From Rothia gullae (lineage in GTDB: Bacteria; Actinomycetota; Actinomycetes; Actinomycetales; Micrococcaceae): 64,000 nt of DNA. The notes under the pieces were generated by a model. That model searched no databases, was not told the DNA's origin, and worked only from the letters and a program-made list of their open reading frames with translations. Where the stretch lies: contig NZ_JANCOC010000007.1 of NCBI RefSeq assembly GCF_024294905.1, positions 50,723 through 114,722 of the forward strand, written 5' to 3'. Both the position numbers and the translations under genes were made by a program. Shown here piece by piece: positions 25,671 to 35,826 of this stretch. Numbering within the stretch: position 1 is the stretch's first letter; each line of letters starts with the position of its first letter.

Positions 25671-28250
25671 TTAGTCTCCTCCCTGACCCTCTCGAGCCTC
25701 AGAAGCAGGTGCCTCAGCTGCGAGAGCCTCGGAAGACTCGCCCTCGTTCAGCTCCTGCACCGAGTCCAGAGCCAGCTCCTTCATCGGCTGAGAAGAGAAA
25801 ACGAACTTCGCGGAGTCGCCCTCACCCTCAACGTCCACGGTGATCTTCTCACCGGGCTTGATCTCGCCGAAGAGGATCTTCTCAGACAGGGCGTCCTCAA
25901 TGTTGCGCTGCATCTCGCGGCGCAGCGGACGAGCACCCATGGACGGGTCGTAACCCTTAGCCGCCATGAGAACCTTCGCAGCGTTGGTCAGCTCAATGGA
26001 CATATCCTGCTCCGCCAGGCGCTTAGCCAGGCGACCCACGAACAGGTCCACAATCTGCAGAATCTCAGACTCGGACAGCTGCGGGAAGACGATAATGTCG
26101 TCCACACGGTTCAGGAACTCGGGGCGGAAGTGCTCCTTGAGGTTCTCCATCACGCGTGCCTGCATACGCTCGTAATCGGCTGCGGTGTCATCCATCGCCT
26201 GGAAACCGACCGGGATGCGACGGTTCACGTCACGCGAGCCCAGGTTGGTGGTCATGATGATGACGGTGTTCTTGAAGTCCACCACGCGACCCTGCGAGTC
26301 GGTCAGGCGACCGTCTTCCAGGATCTGCAGCAGCGAGTTGAACAGGTCAGCGTGAGCCTTCTCAACCTCGTCGAACAGGACCACGGAGAAGGGCTTGCGG
26401 CGGACCTTCTCGGTCAGCTGGCCGCCCTCATCGTAGCCAACGTAGCCGGGAGGCGCACCGAACAGACGGGAGACGGTGTGCTTCTCCTGGTACTCGGACA
26501 TATCCAGGGTAATAAGCGAATCCTCATCGCCGAACAGGAACTCAGCAAGAGCCTTGGCAAGCTCGGTCTTACCCACACCGGTCGGGCCGGCGAAGATGAA
26601 CGAACCACCGGGGCGGCGCGGATCCTTCAGACCTGCGCGGGTACGGCGGATAGCGCGGGACAGCGCCGCAATAGCGTGCTCCTGACCGATGACGCGCTTG
26701 TGAAGCTCCTGCTCCATGGTCAGCAGGCGGCTGGACTCTTCCTCGGTGATCTTGTAGACGGGAACACCGGTGGAAGCGGCCAGAACCTCAGAAATAACTT
26801 CGGGGGTCACGATGCCGAATGCGTCGCCGCCTTCGCGCCATGCCTTCTCAGCTTCTTCCTTCTCAGCCAGGACCTTCTGCTCCTGATCACGCAGGCCTGC
26901 GGCCTTCTCGTAATCCTGAGAGTTGATGGCGTCTTCCTTCTGCTGGCGCAGCTTAGCAGCCTTCTCGTCGAGCAGCTTGATTTCCGGGGGCGCGGTCATG
27001 CGCTTGATGCGCAGGCGTGCGCCCGCCTCGTCAATCAGGTCGACAGCCTTATCCGGCAAGAAGCGGTCAGAGATGTAGCGTGCCGCAAGGTTCACGGCGG
27101 TCTCGATAGCCTCGTCGGTAATGGTGACGCGGTGGTGCGCCTCGTACTTATCGCGCACGCCCTTGAGGATCTGCACGGCGAGCTCCTGAGAGGGCTCATC
27201 AACCTGAATCGGCTGGAAGCGGCGCTCCAGGGCGGCGTCCTTCTCAATGTGCTTGCGGTACTCGTCCAGGGTGGTTGCACCGATGGTCTGCAGTTCGCCT
27301 CGAGCCAGCATGGGCTTGAGGATGGAGGCAGCGTCAATCGCGCCCTCTGCGGCACCTGCACCAACGAGGGTGTGAATCTCGTCAATGAACAGGATGATGT
27401 CGCCGCGGGAGCGGATTTCCTTCAGAACCTTCTTCAGGCGCTCTTCGAAGTCACCGCGGTAGCGTGAACCTGCGACCAGGGAGCCCAGGTCCAGGGTGTA
27501 CAGGTGCTTGTCCTTGAGGGTTTCGGGGACGTCACCGTGCACGATAGCCTGTGCCAGGCCCTCCACGACGGCGGTCTTACCGACCCCGGGCTCACCAATC
27601 AGCACGGGGTTATTCTTGGTACGGCGGGAGAGGACCTGCATGACGCGTTCCATCTCCTTGTGGCGGCCGATGACCGGGTCCAGCTCGCCCTCACGTGCTG
27701 CTGCGGTGAGGTTGCGGCCGAACTGATCCAGGATGGTCGAACCCGCGGGAGTGCCTTCGCGAGAGTTACCCGCACCCACGCCGGCGGTTTCCTTATCGCC
27801 GGAGTTGTTGCCGGGGTAACCAGAAATTAGGTCCATAACGGCCTGGCGCACGGCAGCGGACTCAGCGCCCAGCTTGACCAGCACCTGGTTTGCCACGCCC
27901 TCGTTTGCGCGAACCATGCCCAGCAGGATGTGTTCGGTGCCGATGTAGCCGTGGTTCAGCTGAATAGCCTCACGCATGGACAGTTCGAGAACCTTCTTCG
28001 CGCGCGGGGTGAAGGGGATGTGGCCGTTAGGCGCCTGGGGGCCGGGGCCGACGATGTCCTGAACCTGTTCACGTACTGCGTTCAGGGTAACGCCCAATGA
28101 TTCCAGGGCGCGGGCACCGATGCCTTCGCCCTCGTGAATCAGACCGAGCAGAAGGTGTTCGGTACCGATGTAGTTGTGGTTGAGCATGCGTGCCTCTTCC
28201 TGGGCAAGCACCACAACGCGCCGAGCTCGATCGGTAAAGCGTTCAAACAT
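25671..28250 (-). CDS. clpC: ATP-dependent Clp protease ATP-binding subunit ClpC
   Basis: ClpC is the AAA+ unfoldase that feeds proteins to ClpP. The 859-residue protein has two N-terminal Clp_N repeats (about 1-145), a first AAA module (Walker A '[15 protein letters not shown]' near 215), a UVR/middle domain ('[21 protein letters not shown]' near 430) and a second AAA module ('[15 protein letters not shown]' near 550), and ends with a Glu/Ala-rich tail. Length and order are family-typical. The ATG has AAGGAG upstream. It is probably regulated by the inverted repeats at 28324-28357. Confidence 0.98.
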   Translation of the reverse strand: MFERFTDRARRVVVLAQEEARMLNHNYIGTEHLLLGLIHEGEGIGARALESLGVTLNAVREQVQDIVGPGPQAPNGHIPFTPRAKKVLELSMREAIQLNHGYIGTEHILLGMVRANEGVANQVLVKLGAESAAVRQAVMDLISGYPGNNSGDKETAGVGAGNSREGTPAGSTILDQFGRNLTAAAREGELDPVIGRHKEMERVMQVLSRRTKNNPVLIGEPGVGKTAVVEGLAQAIVHGDVPETLKDKHLYTLDLGSLVAGSRYRGDFEERLKKVLKEIRSRGDIILFIDEIHTLVGAGAAEGAIDAASILKPMLARGELQTIGATTLDEYRKHIEKDAALERRFQPIQVDEPSQELAVQILKGVRDKYEAHHRVTITDEAIETAVNLAARYISDRFLPDKAVDLIDEAGARLRIKRMTAPPEIKLLDEKAAKLRQQKEDAINSQDYEKAAGLRDQEQKVLAEKEEAEKAWREGGDAFGIVTPEVISEVLAASTGVPVYKITEEESSRLLTMEQELHKRVIGQEHAIAALSRAIRRTRAGLKDPRRPGGSFIFAGPTGVGKTELAKALAEFLFGDEDSLITLDMSEYQEKHTVSRLFGAPPGYVGYDEGGQLTEKVRRKPFSVVLFDEVEKAHADLFNSLLQILEDGRLTDSQGRVVDFKNTVIIMTTNLGSRDVNRRIPVGFQAMDDTAADYERMQARVMENLKEHFRPEFLNRVDDIIVFPQLSESEILQIVDLFVGRLAKRLAEQDMSIELTNAAKVLMAAKGYDPSMGARPLRREMQRNIEDALSEKILFGEIKPGEKITVDVEGEGDSAKFVFSSQPMKELALDSVQELNEGESSEALAAEAPASEAREGQGGD

Positions 28251-28323
28251 TTACGCACTCCTTGCATTTTCCTATTGATACAAGAGTACGTTGAGCGCGG
28301 CTGAAAGGGCGGGCTGATGGGCG

Positions 28324-28357
28324 TCTGTTCGCCATCAAGAGAACAGATGAGCTGTTC
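28324..28357. promoter_or_regulatory. inverted repeats upstream of clpC, possible regulator site
   Basis: TCTGTTC (28324-28330) and GAACAGA (28341-28347) are a perfect 7-bp inverted repeat with a 10-base spacer, 74-97 bases upstream of the clpC ATG. A third CTGTTC follows at 28352-28357. In actinobacteria clpC is controlled by ClgR or HspR; this repeat does not obviously match the HspR palindrome, and match to ClgR is uncertain. Confidence 0.45.
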
Positions 28358-29193
28358 GGGGTGTTTTAGGCGCGGTTTCGGGGCTTCTGCCAAGGTTCTG
28401 GGGCGGTTTTGAGGGGTCTAGCTCACGCAGGTGAGCCTACCCCCGAAAGCGGATGGGTGCCGCCCGGTCGGTGCTGACTGCTTTTGCCGGGGCTGGCTAC
28501 TTTTCCCGGGGTTGCCTGTGCAGAGTGTGCGCATATTACCGTCTGATGTACCGCGGGCAGATGCTACAGGTGGGTTCCGAGGGTCTACAGTGCCGATACG
28601 CGGGTTTACGGAAGAGAAGAACCCAAAAGAACCCACATAGACCAACACCTAAATCCCTTATTTCCTGCACGTGCATGAACATATTGCAGAAATTTTTAAA
28701 AATTTATATGTTTAAGTGAGAAATTTCAATAATTCGCAAAAAAATATTTGCCGGATAACACGGCGCTTATTTTCCGGATAATTCCCGCATCATTTCGGCA
28801 CCCCATCAAGAGATAATCCGTAAGTTCCGAAAGCCCCACCGAAGGTGCAGGGCCCCTAATTATTCGAAAATTCCAGTCAGTACATTCCACCCCCTTCGAT
28901 GGAATACTCGACTCAACGACCGCATGAATATCACAGCGCATATCCCCCACTTTGAAGAGATTAATGCACCATTACCTTTAGTATTCCTGCCAATGCATGA
29001 AACCTAAATGTGGAACCCGACATCAATACCAGATTGTGCATCCGATTCCCCACTCCTCCTCTTAATAATTCAGAAGTGGGCATCAGCAAAGGATTAATAT
29101 ATTTTACATGTAAATAGTTAGTTGGGGTGGGTGATATAAAAACACCCCACCCCCAGCAGATATGTAGCGCATATCAAGAAATACCGGGGCAAA

Positions 29194-29230
29194 ACTAAAG
29201 GCGGACAGTGAGAACACCATCCGCCTTTAG
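29194..29230 (-). terminator. lsr2 terminator
   Basis: CTAAAGGCGGA and TCCGCCTTTAG form an 11-bp stem; on the minus strand it is followed by TTTTGCC. It lies about 60 bases downstream of the lsr2 stop. Confidence 0.75.
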
Positions 29231-29291
29231 CGCCCGGAGGATTAGAACCCTAAAGCACTAAAACCTCCGACAACGTGAATACTGAGAGCCT

Positions 29292-29645
29292 TTAGCCCTG
29301 AGCCTTCATTTCTTCGTAGTATGCGTCCTGAACATCCTGGTGGATGCGGCCACGGTCAGAAACCTTGTGGCCGTTAGCCTTAGCCCACTCGCGAATTGCT
29401 GCGGTCTCGGGGTTGCGCTTAACCGGAGCAGTGGTACCACGGGGGGCACGGGTGCGGTGGGTAGCGGTACCCTGCACGCGGCGGGACTTCGCTACGAAGG
29501 GGCGGATAGCGTCACGCAGGCGAGCTGCGTTTGCGGAGGACAAATCAATTTCGTAGTGAGCGCCGTCCAGGCCAAAACGGATAGTTTCGTCTGCGGGGCC
29601 GCCATCGAGATCGTCTTCAAGGATGATGCGAACCTTCTGTGCCAT
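29292..29645 (-). CDS. lsr2: Lsr2-family nucleoid-associated protein
   Basis: Lsr2 is the actinobacterial counterpart of H-NS: it bridges DNA and silences AT-rich genes. The 117-residue protein has the N-terminal beta-hairpin dimerisation domain ('VRIILEDDLDGGPADETIRFGLDG') and a C-terminal DNA-binding domain ending 'IREWAKANGHKVSDRGRI..DV'. The central AT-hook-like RGR is present in 'SDRGRIHQDV'. A strong GAGGAGG ribosome site precedes the ATG. It lies between lysS and clpC as in Mycobacterium, but alone between two long AT-rich spacers, which suggests self-regulation. Confidence 0.96.
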   Translation of the reverse strand: MAQKVRIILEDDLDGGPADETIRFGLDGAHYEIDLSSANAARLRDAIRPFVAKSRRVQGTATHRTRAPRGTTAPVKRNPETAAIREWAKANGHKVSDRGRIHQDVQDAYYEEMKAQG

Positions 29646-30337
29646 TGAGGCACCTCCTCATCTGTTGCATATATCCTGTGGAGTAAACCCAAACACCTCT
29701 ATCGGGATTGAGAAAATAATGTGCCGGATATATTTATGTACTAATTTTCTTTCATATAGTAACAGAAATATATTAAAGATTCCGAAAATATTCTGAGCAT
29801 TGAAACAATGCACCAATCCCCCCCCCCCAGCAATACATCGCTTCTGTTCCTCCCCGTTAAATCTGCACTCACTACAAGAACATTAAAGTGAAGTTCAGAG
29901 TGCAAATACTTTGGATTCTTCCAGACAGCAGACACAGCCCCCAGAGACAAAGACACCTATAATGCGCCCCGGAGTCCCCGACAATCTGAGTGAAATATAG
30001 CACCCGTATGAGCCTGCACAATAGACCATTCGCACCATACATTTCAGCTGTATTCAAAAGCGAAATTCTGCCATCTCCCAACCCCTCATTATTTTCTATG
30101 TAACGCGTTCATGCATAAGAGCAGAAAAACCCGCCAGAGTGAATAGAGCAGCATAATTCAGCACCAGGATAGAGCAAAAAGCACCTTAAAACGTCCCTGA
30201 CCTGTGCAAACAAACAGAAAAATCCACCCCAGAAGCTATACACCGCGCAAAAGAATGCACAGAAAACGGCGGGGGCCGCAGATACAACCGTATCCGCGGC
30301 ACCCGCCGCATTATCACCTCATGCAGAAGTCAGAAGC
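29646..30337. other. AT-rich spacer between lysS and lsr2
   Basis: About 690 bases with no credible gene. It is AT-rich from about 29690 to 30130 and contains an 11-base C run (29818-29828). The left end must contain the lsr2 promoter. The right end holds the lysS terminator. No RNA fold or repeat was recognised. Confidence 0.6.
30264..30308 (-). terminator. lysS terminator
   Basis: On the minus strand GGCGGGTGCCGCGGATAC pairs with GTATCTGCGGCCCCCGCC around a GGTT loop and is followed by GTTTTC. It lies 30 bases after the lysS stop. Confidence 0.88.
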
Positions 30338-31921
30338 TTAGGCTTCCGGCTTCATCAAGGGGAAGAGAATAGTCTCACGAATACCGGGCTGACGCACCAC
30401 AGTACCCGGGCGTTCCGGATCCTGATCGCCCGCAAGCAGCATAATCAGACGGTCAATACCCAGACCCAAGCCACCCATCGGGGGTGCACCGTGCTCCAGG
30501 GCGCGCAGGAAGTCCTCATCCAGCTCCATCGCCTCATCGTCACCGGCTGCAGCCAGCAGCGACTGAGCGGTCAGACGCTCACGCTGAATGACCGGGTCAA
30601 TCAGCTCGGAGAACGCGGTACCGCGCTCCATACCGCCAATAATCAGGTCCCACGCCTCAATCAGAGGCTCACCGGAACGGTGCGGACGCGCCAGCGGCTG
30701 AGCGCTCGGCGGGTAATCGTACACGAAAGTCGGGTTCACCAGGGTCGGCTCAACAATCTCACCGAAGAGCTCGGTCACCAGCTTCTCAGCGTCCCACTTC
30801 GGGTCGATGTCAACCTCATGCTTCTCAGCAATCTCACGCAGAACCGAAGCGTCAGTCTCAGGGGTGATCTCAACGCCCACAACCTCAGACAGGCCCGGGT
30901 ACACGCCAACCCACTTCCACTCACCGAACAGGTCAATGGTGCCGTTCTCAGTCTCAATACGCTCGGTACCAACAGCCTTCGCACAGCTCTGGATAATCTC
31001 CTTCATGCGCTCAGCCATCACAAACTGGTCAGCGTACGTCTCGTAGCACTCCAGGGTGGTGAACTCGGGGCTGTGGGTCGAGTCCACGCCCTCGTTACGG
31101 AACACGCGGCCAATCTCGTATACGCGGTCAATGCCACCAACCACTGCACGCTTGAGCGGTAGCTCGGTCGCAATACGCATGGTCATCGGCTGATCAAAAG
31201 CGTTCAGGTGGGTGCGGAACGGGCGAGCCGTCGCACCACCGTGCACCAGCTGCAGAACGGGGGTCTCAACCTCAATGTAGCCGTGATCCTCCAGCACGCG
31301 GCGAACGGTGCGAGTAATCAGGGCGCGCTTCTTCACCAGCTCGCGAGCTTCCTCCCGAACCATCAGATCCAGGTAACGCTGGCGAACGCGGGTTTCCTCG
31401 TTCAGGTCCTTGTGCAGAACCGGCATGGGGCGCACCGCCTTCGACGCCATCTTCCAATCGGTCACCATAATGGACAGCTCACCGCGGCGAGAAACAATCA
31501 CGCGGCCGGTCACGAACACGTGGTCACCCAGGTCAACCAGGGACTTCCACTCAGACAGGGACTCCTCGCCCACCTCAGCCAGCGACAGCATCGCCTGGAT
31601 GCGCTTACCCTCGGTACCACCCTGCAAGGTCACAAAGCACAGCTTACCGGTGTTACGGACGAACACCACGCGGCCACCAACATGTACCACACGGTCAGTC
31701 TCGTCGCCAGCCTTCAGCTCCTCAGCAGCCAGCTTCGGATCGTACTCGGCGCGCAGATCCTCAATGTGGTTGGGCTCCACGCGGTTACCCTCAGAATCCA
31801 GCAGACCCACCGGGTATGCCTCGCGACCCGACTCAATCAGCTTCGCACGCTTTTCCAGGCGAATCTGCATCTGCTCGGACATATCAGCAATCGCCGGTGC
31901 GGCAGTGTGCTCAGTGCTCAC
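30338..31921 (-). CDS. lysS: lysyl-tRNA synthetase, class II
   Basis: LysS charges tRNA-Lys. The 527-residue protein has the N-terminal OB-fold anticodon-binding domain ('VHVGGRVVFVRNTGKLCFVTLQ') and the class II core: motif 2 ('VFRNEGVDSTHSPEFTTLECYETYAD') and motif 3 ('GLGLGIDRLIMLL'). It starts at a GTG ('MSTEHTAAP'). It follows panC by 52 bases on the same strand and is probably in that transcript as well as having its own promoter. In M. tuberculosis panD and coaX lie at this junction; here they are absent. Confidence 0.97.
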   Translation of the reverse strand: MSTEHTAAPAIADMSEQMQIRLEKRAKLIESGREAYPVGLLDSEGNRVEPNHIEDLRAEYDPKLAAEELKAGDETDRVVHVGGRVVFVRNTGKLCFVTLQGGTEGKRIQAMLSLAEVGEESLSEWKSLVDLGDHVFVTGRVIVSRRGELSIMVTDWKMASKAVRPMPVLHKDLNEETRVRQRYLDLMVREEARELVKKRALITRTVRRVLEDHGYIEVETPVLQLVHGGATARPFRTHLNAFDQPMTMRIATELPLKRAVVGGIDRVYEIGRVFRNEGVDSTHSPEFTTLECYETYADQFVMAERMKEIIQSCAKAVGTERIETENGTIDLFGEWKWVGVYPGLSEVVGVEITPETDASVLREIAEKHEVDIDPKWDAEKLVTELFGEIVEPTLVNPTFVYDYPPSAQPLARPHRSGEPLIEAWDLIIGGMERGTAFSELIDPVIQRERLTAQSLLAAAGDDEAMELDEDFLRALEHGAPPMGGLGLGIDRLIMLLAGDQDPERPGTVVRQPGIRETILFPLMKPEA

Positions 31922-31973
31922 AGTGATACCTATCTGTGTAGTGTGTTGGGGACTCTTCTAAACGAACGAACGC

Positions 31974-32921
31974 TTAGCGCAGGTCCATGTTGTCAATCAG
32001 GCGGGTCGGGCCAACGAACGCAGCAACCAGTGCCAGCACTCGCTCCGACTCCTCAGTCGGCTCATCGAAAGTCATCGGGTCGACCAGTTCCAGGTAGTCA
32101 AGGCGTACACCCGGAGTGGAGTTGATACGCTCACGCGCACCGTCCAAATCAATCTCGTGGAAGCCACGGTTCAGCGAATTCTCACGCAGCATCGCCAGGG
32201 TGCGGGACAGCACCAGGGCAGACTCGCGCTCCTCATCCGACAGGTAGCCATTACGCGAAGACAGCGCCAGACCGTTATCGTCGCGAACAATCGACACAGG
32301 GCGCATGGTCACGTCGTGGTTGAAATCGCGCACCATACGCTGAATCAGGATGTACTGCTGAGCGTCCTTCTGACCGAAGTACGCATTCACCGGGTGGTTA
32401 CCGGCTGCGGGTCGAATAATGTTGAAGAACTTATTGACCACGGCCAGTACGCCATCAAAATGGCCCGGACGGGTCGCACCCTCAAACTTGGTGCCCAGCT
32501 CACCGCTCGAAATGCGGATGAGCGGGTCACCGTCGGGGTACATCTCTTCAACCTCGGGGGCAAAAATAATGTCAACACCGGCGGCCCCAGCCAGGGCAGC
32601 GTCTGCCTCCAGGGTGCGCGGGTATGCTTCGTAATCCTCGCCGGGGCCAAACTGCAGCGGGTTCACAAAAATGGAGGCGACCACTACATCATTCTGTTCA
32701 GCGGCGCGACGCAACAGGGTTGCGTGGCCGTCGTGCAGGGCGCCCATGGTGGGCACGTAGCCCAGGGATGCGTTCGTGTACTGAACTGCGGTGCCGTTCT
32801 GCTCCGCCTCCTGGCGGGCTACCCGGTCCAGTTCCTCCTGCGCTGCGGCAAGGGATTCGGTGATTGCCGTGCGGAAATCCGCAATGGTGGTCACGACTCG
32901 GGGCATCGAAGTCTCAGTCAT
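31974..32921 (-). CDS. panC: pantothenate synthetase (pantoate-beta-alanine ligase)
   Basis: PanC joins pantoate and beta-alanine with ATP to make pantothenate, the precursor of coenzyme A. In the 315-residue protein the ATP-binding HIGH-like motif reads 'YVPTMGALHDGHATLLRRA', and 'NPLQFGPGEDYEAYPRTLEAD' and 'GQKDAQQYILIQRM' are classic PanC segments. A KMSKS-like 'LALSSRNGYL' is present. It overlaps the DUF2520 gene by 4 bases. panB and panD are not in the window. Confidence 0.96.
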   Translation of the reverse strand: MTETSMPRVVTTIADFRTAITESLAAAQEELDRVARQEAEQNGTAVQYTNASLGYVPTMGALHDGHATLLRRAAEQNDVVVASIFVNPLQFGPGEDYEAYPRTLEADAALAGAAGVDIIFAPEVEEMYPDGDPLIRISSGELGTKFEGATRPGHFDGVLAVVNKFFNIIRPAAGNHPVNAYFGQKDAQQYILIQRMVRDFNHDVTMRPVSIVRDDNGLALSSRNGYLSDEERESALVLSRTLAMLRENSLNRGFHEIDLDGARERINSTPGVRLDYLELVDPMTFDEPTEESERVLALVAAFVGPTRLIDNMDLR

Positions 32922-33880
32922 GACGAGAACTCCTTGTTTTCGGGGGCTGAATCATCAATATCGCCGGGGAGGTTGCGGTCCGAAGACTCACCCAGCAGAT
33001 CCTCAATTCGTCCCAGTTGTTCATCGTTTAACAAACCTCTATTATGCGCTCTTTTTGCGGTTGCGTGTGCCAGAGCGGCATAAGAGTCTGTAATATCACT
33101 TGTTTTCTCATGCTCTGAGTACTCATTCAGAGCCTGAACGTGGGCCTTCACGGTGCCTGCGTCTCCGCGTGCCACGGGCCCGGTGAGAGCACCCTCACCA
33201 CTGGCGAGCGCATTGTCCACGGCGGCTCGCACGAGCGGCCCCATGTAGCGTGCAGGGTCCTCAATACCGATGGAGGCGAGCATCTGCTGGGACTGACCCA
33301 GGATGGTCACGAGGTGGTTCGCGGCGTGCGCTAAAGCAGCGTGGTAGAGCGCTCGATCAGCCTCGGCAACGTGTACGGGTTCGCCGCCCATCTCCACCAC
33401 GAGTGCCTGAGCAATCGGGATGAACGGTGCAGGCCCGGTCACGGCGAAGCAGGTGCCGTTCAGACGCTGCAGGTCCACGGACATGCCGGTAAACGTCATA
33501 GCGGGGTGAATCGCCAAACCGATAGCGCCCAGCGCGGTCGCCGGTGCGAGAGCCTCAGTGCCGTGACGGCCGGAGGTGTGTACCAGAATCTGACCGGCGG
33601 TAATACTTCCCGAAGACGCCAGGTAGGTGACAAGGCCCGACAGCTCGTCATCGGGAACCGCAAGAATCAGCAATTCGCTACGCTCAGCAATCTGCTCCAC
33701 CGGCAACAGCGGCACATCGGGAAGCAGCATCGCGGCGCGTTCCTGAGAAGCCTCAGACACCGCATGAACACCCACAATAGTGTGCTCGCAGGCGCGCAAA
33801 GCCGCCCCGAGGACGGATCCGACCCTCCCGGCTGAAATAATTCCAATGCCCAAACGCGCAGGTTTTGAATGCAGTATCAC
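32918..33880 (-). CDS. DUF2520/Rossmann-like NAD(P)-binding protein
   Basis: The 320-residue protein has an N-terminal Rossmann fold ('LGIGIISAGRVGSVLGAAL', with GxGxxG slightly altered) and a C-terminal helical DUF2520 domain, resembling the ketopantoate-reductase/6-phosphogluconate dehydrogenase fold. It is always near panC in actinobacteria and could supply ketopantoate reductase activity; this is unproven. It starts at a GTG (33880) with TATACT 7 bases upstream, so it may be leaderless. Its end overlaps the panC start by 4 bases. Confidence 0.88.
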   Translation of the reverse strand: MILHSKPARLGIGIISAGRVGSVLGAALRACEHTIVGVHAVSEASQERAAMLLPDVPLLPVEQIAERSELLILAVPDDELSGLVTYLASSGSITAGQILVHTSGRHGTEALAPATALGAIGLAIHPAMTFTGMSVDLQRLNGTCFAVTGPAPFIPIAQALVVEMGGEPVHVAEADRALYHAALAHAANHLVTILGQSQQMLASIGIEDPARYMGPLVRAAVDNALASGEGALTGPVARGDAGTVKAHVQALNEYSEHEKTSDITDSYAALAHATAKRAHNRGLLNDEQLGRIEDLLGESSDRNLPGDIDDSAPENKEFSS

Positions 33881-34008
33881 GGCTTTAAGTATATTCTTCC
33901 TTTCACGCCGACCCTGCCGGCAATGTCACGAAGAACACCGACGGCAGGGCGCAATCTGTAGTTTTGTTGCCCGCTAACCCGGCGGGGAAGCTCAGCTGAC
34001 GGGCTGGC

Positions 34009-35826
34009 TTAGGGACACCCGCTCATCACCGGTACGCGGTAGTAGGGCTCAATACCCTCCAACCGAACCGTCATCAACCACACCAAATCCTCGCAGATAC
34101 GCGGCGGCAAGTGCATCATGAGCGTGCGTACCGGGCCGGGCACCGTACCGAAATGCACACTCGCACATCCGAAGGCACGCTGCAGCGGACCCTGACCCCA
34201 GCTCACGCTCAGCACACGGCTGACCGGCACAATCGACAGCGTACGGATGAAGTAGCCGCCACGAATCAGCAGCAGGTCGCCCCGCGTATGCTCACCAACG
34301 CTCGAACGTGCCGCATCAGAATCAATGCGGGTGCTCGCCTGCACCGAACCGGCAGTGTAACCGACCGTGGTCACGCCGTTACGCTTCCAGGTGAGCAGGT
34401 CCATCCAGCGCGCCGAAGAGGGCGTCACAATCATTGCCGGACCCTGCGGCTTCTGACTATTCAGCGAACCGTTGGCGGTATCCAGCAGCACCTGCGCCTG
34501 CCCCTCATCCAGGGCGGGCAACAGCAGACGCAACACCATCAGCATCTCCTGCTTGTTGCCGACCGGCAGGGCAACGTTGCGGGTCACCAGCTTCTGGTTT
34601 TCGTTCTCCTCAATACCAATACCGGCAATGGTCATCTTGATGCGGTACCAGCCGAACGCACGCCACAGGATAGGCTGCTCCACGGCGAGTGCCTGAATAC
34701 GCTCAACCATCACGTTCTGGGTGTGCGTGCCGGTGAAACCATAACGCAGGGTCACGCCACCCTGACCGCTCGGGGTGATTTTGAAGTTCGCGGCACCGTC
34801 AAAACGCGTCCAGAGGGCAACCACATAACCGACCATGGGCGCGAACATACCGGGCAGTATCGCCATAAAAATGAGGAACGGGCTCTCGCCATCCATAATC
34901 GCGGCGCAGACCGCGGCACCGACCATGAGGGCGACGGCAGGAACCAGCCACACCAGATGCTCCAGCATGATGGAGGCAATCAGACGCACATTCGAGATGC
35001 GGAAAATGGGCGGCCGCGAGGGGTCAGCCGCGACCGGCATAGGCATGCGAGTGTCGCGGCGGGATGCTACGGGCTGCTGGGGTGCAGACTGCTCGGGTGC
35101 GAGCTGCTGGGCGCCCTGCTGAGGGGCTACCTGCTGAGTACTGTTCTGTGCGGGCGCACCATAGGGCGCCTCGTAAGATGCCTCAAACGGCTGGTGCAGC
35201 TGATCCGCATCCGGCGGGCGCTCCGCCGAAATCTGCGTGCTATCGGGCAGCACGTCGACCGGGCGACCAGCCACCTCCGAACGCAGCAGGTTAATACTCG
35301 CCATCGCGGTGCGGCGCAGAACCTCCGCCTTGCGGGCAGAAACGTACTTGATGTGCAACGCCTCCGAAGAGCCGTCAGCCACCTCAAAACGCAACTCCGA
35401 CAGGCCCAGCAGACGCGCCACCAGAGGACGCGAAATGTCCACGCTCTGCACGCTCTCCAGACGGATCGTGCGGTTCTTCTTGAACAGAAAACCGCTACGG
35501 CGGTGAATCGCCAAATCGTCCAGGCTATAGCGGGTAAACCACCAGTCAATCGAGCCAGCAACCAGAATCAGCAGGAGCACGCCGAGGCCGATGAGCTGCG
35601 AGTACGTCGCGCTGAGGTAGCTACTATTCTCGTTGAATGCCTGCGTCAGCCGCTCGCCCCACTCGTTCGGCGGGGTGGTCAAAATATTCAGGATAACGCT
35701 CTGGAAGAAACCAAACACCAACAGAATAATGAACCAGAGGTTCATGATGAACGTGCGGATATCGGCACGCCACCACTTCTGCTCCTGAGAGTTCGGGGCG
35801 TTATTATTCGGAACCGGGGTACTCAT
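34009..35826 (-). CDS. YdbT-like membrane protein with bacterial PH (bPH2) domains
   Basis: The 605-residue protein has two N-terminal membrane segments (about 28-50, 65-85), a first PH-like domain ('RRSGFLFKKNRTIRLESVQSVDISRPLVARLLG'), a Gln/Pro-rich linker (about 180-265), two more membrane segments and at least one more PH-like repeat near the C-terminus ('LLLIRGGYFIRTLSIVPVSRVLSVSW'). It overlaps the smaller PH gene by one base. The pair matches B. subtilis YdbT/YdbS in layout. Function unknown. Confidence 0.88.
   Translation of the reverse strand: MSTPVPNNNAPNSQEQKWWRADIRTFIMNLWFIILLVFGFFQSVILNILTTPPNEWGERLTQAFNENSSYLSATYSQLIGLGVLLLILVAGSIDWWFTRYSLDDLAIHRRSGFLFKKNRTIRLESVQSVDISRPLVARLLGLSELRFEVADGSSEALHIKYVSARKAEVLRRTAMASINLLRSEVAGRPVDVLPDSTQISAERPPDADQLHQPFEASYEAPYGAPAQNSTQQVAPQQGAQQLAPEQSAPQQPVASRRDTRMPMPVAADPSRPPIFRISNVRLIASIMLEHLVWLVPAVALMVGAAVCAAIMDGESPFLIFMAILPGMFAPMVGYVVALWTRFDGAANFKITPSGQGGVTLRYGFTGTHTQNVMVERIQALAVEQPILWRAFGWYRIKMTIAGIGIEENENQKLVTRNVALPVGNKQEMLMVLRLLLPALDEGQAQVLLDTANGSLNSQKPQGPAMIVTPSSARWMDLLTWKRNGVTTVGYTAGSVQASTRIDSDAARSSVGEHTRGDLLLIRGGYFIRTLSIVPVSRVLSVSWGQGPLQRAFGCASVHFGTVPGPVRTLMMHLPPRICEDLVWLMTVRLEGIEPYYRVPVMSGCP

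Larger units (their letters stand above)
28251..29291. other. 1-kb spacer between lsr2 and clpC
   Basis: No convincing gene was found. The left part (28251-28400) is the clpC control region. A hairpin GCTCAC-GCAG-GTGAGC lies at 28421-28436 in a GC-rich stretch. From about 28640 to 29170 the DNA is clearly AT-rich compared with the rest of the window. Short frames on both strands (for example 28726-28950, minus) show no family features. The right end holds the lsr2 terminator. An unannotated small RNA cannot be excluded. Confidence 0.6.

Noticed and set aside
26130..27467. 445-codon open frame on the plus strand
   Set aside because: Antisense to clpC, without family features.
28726..28950. 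74-codon open frame in the AT-rich spacer before clpC
   Set aside because: No ribosome site or neighbours supporting it; kept only as spacer content.
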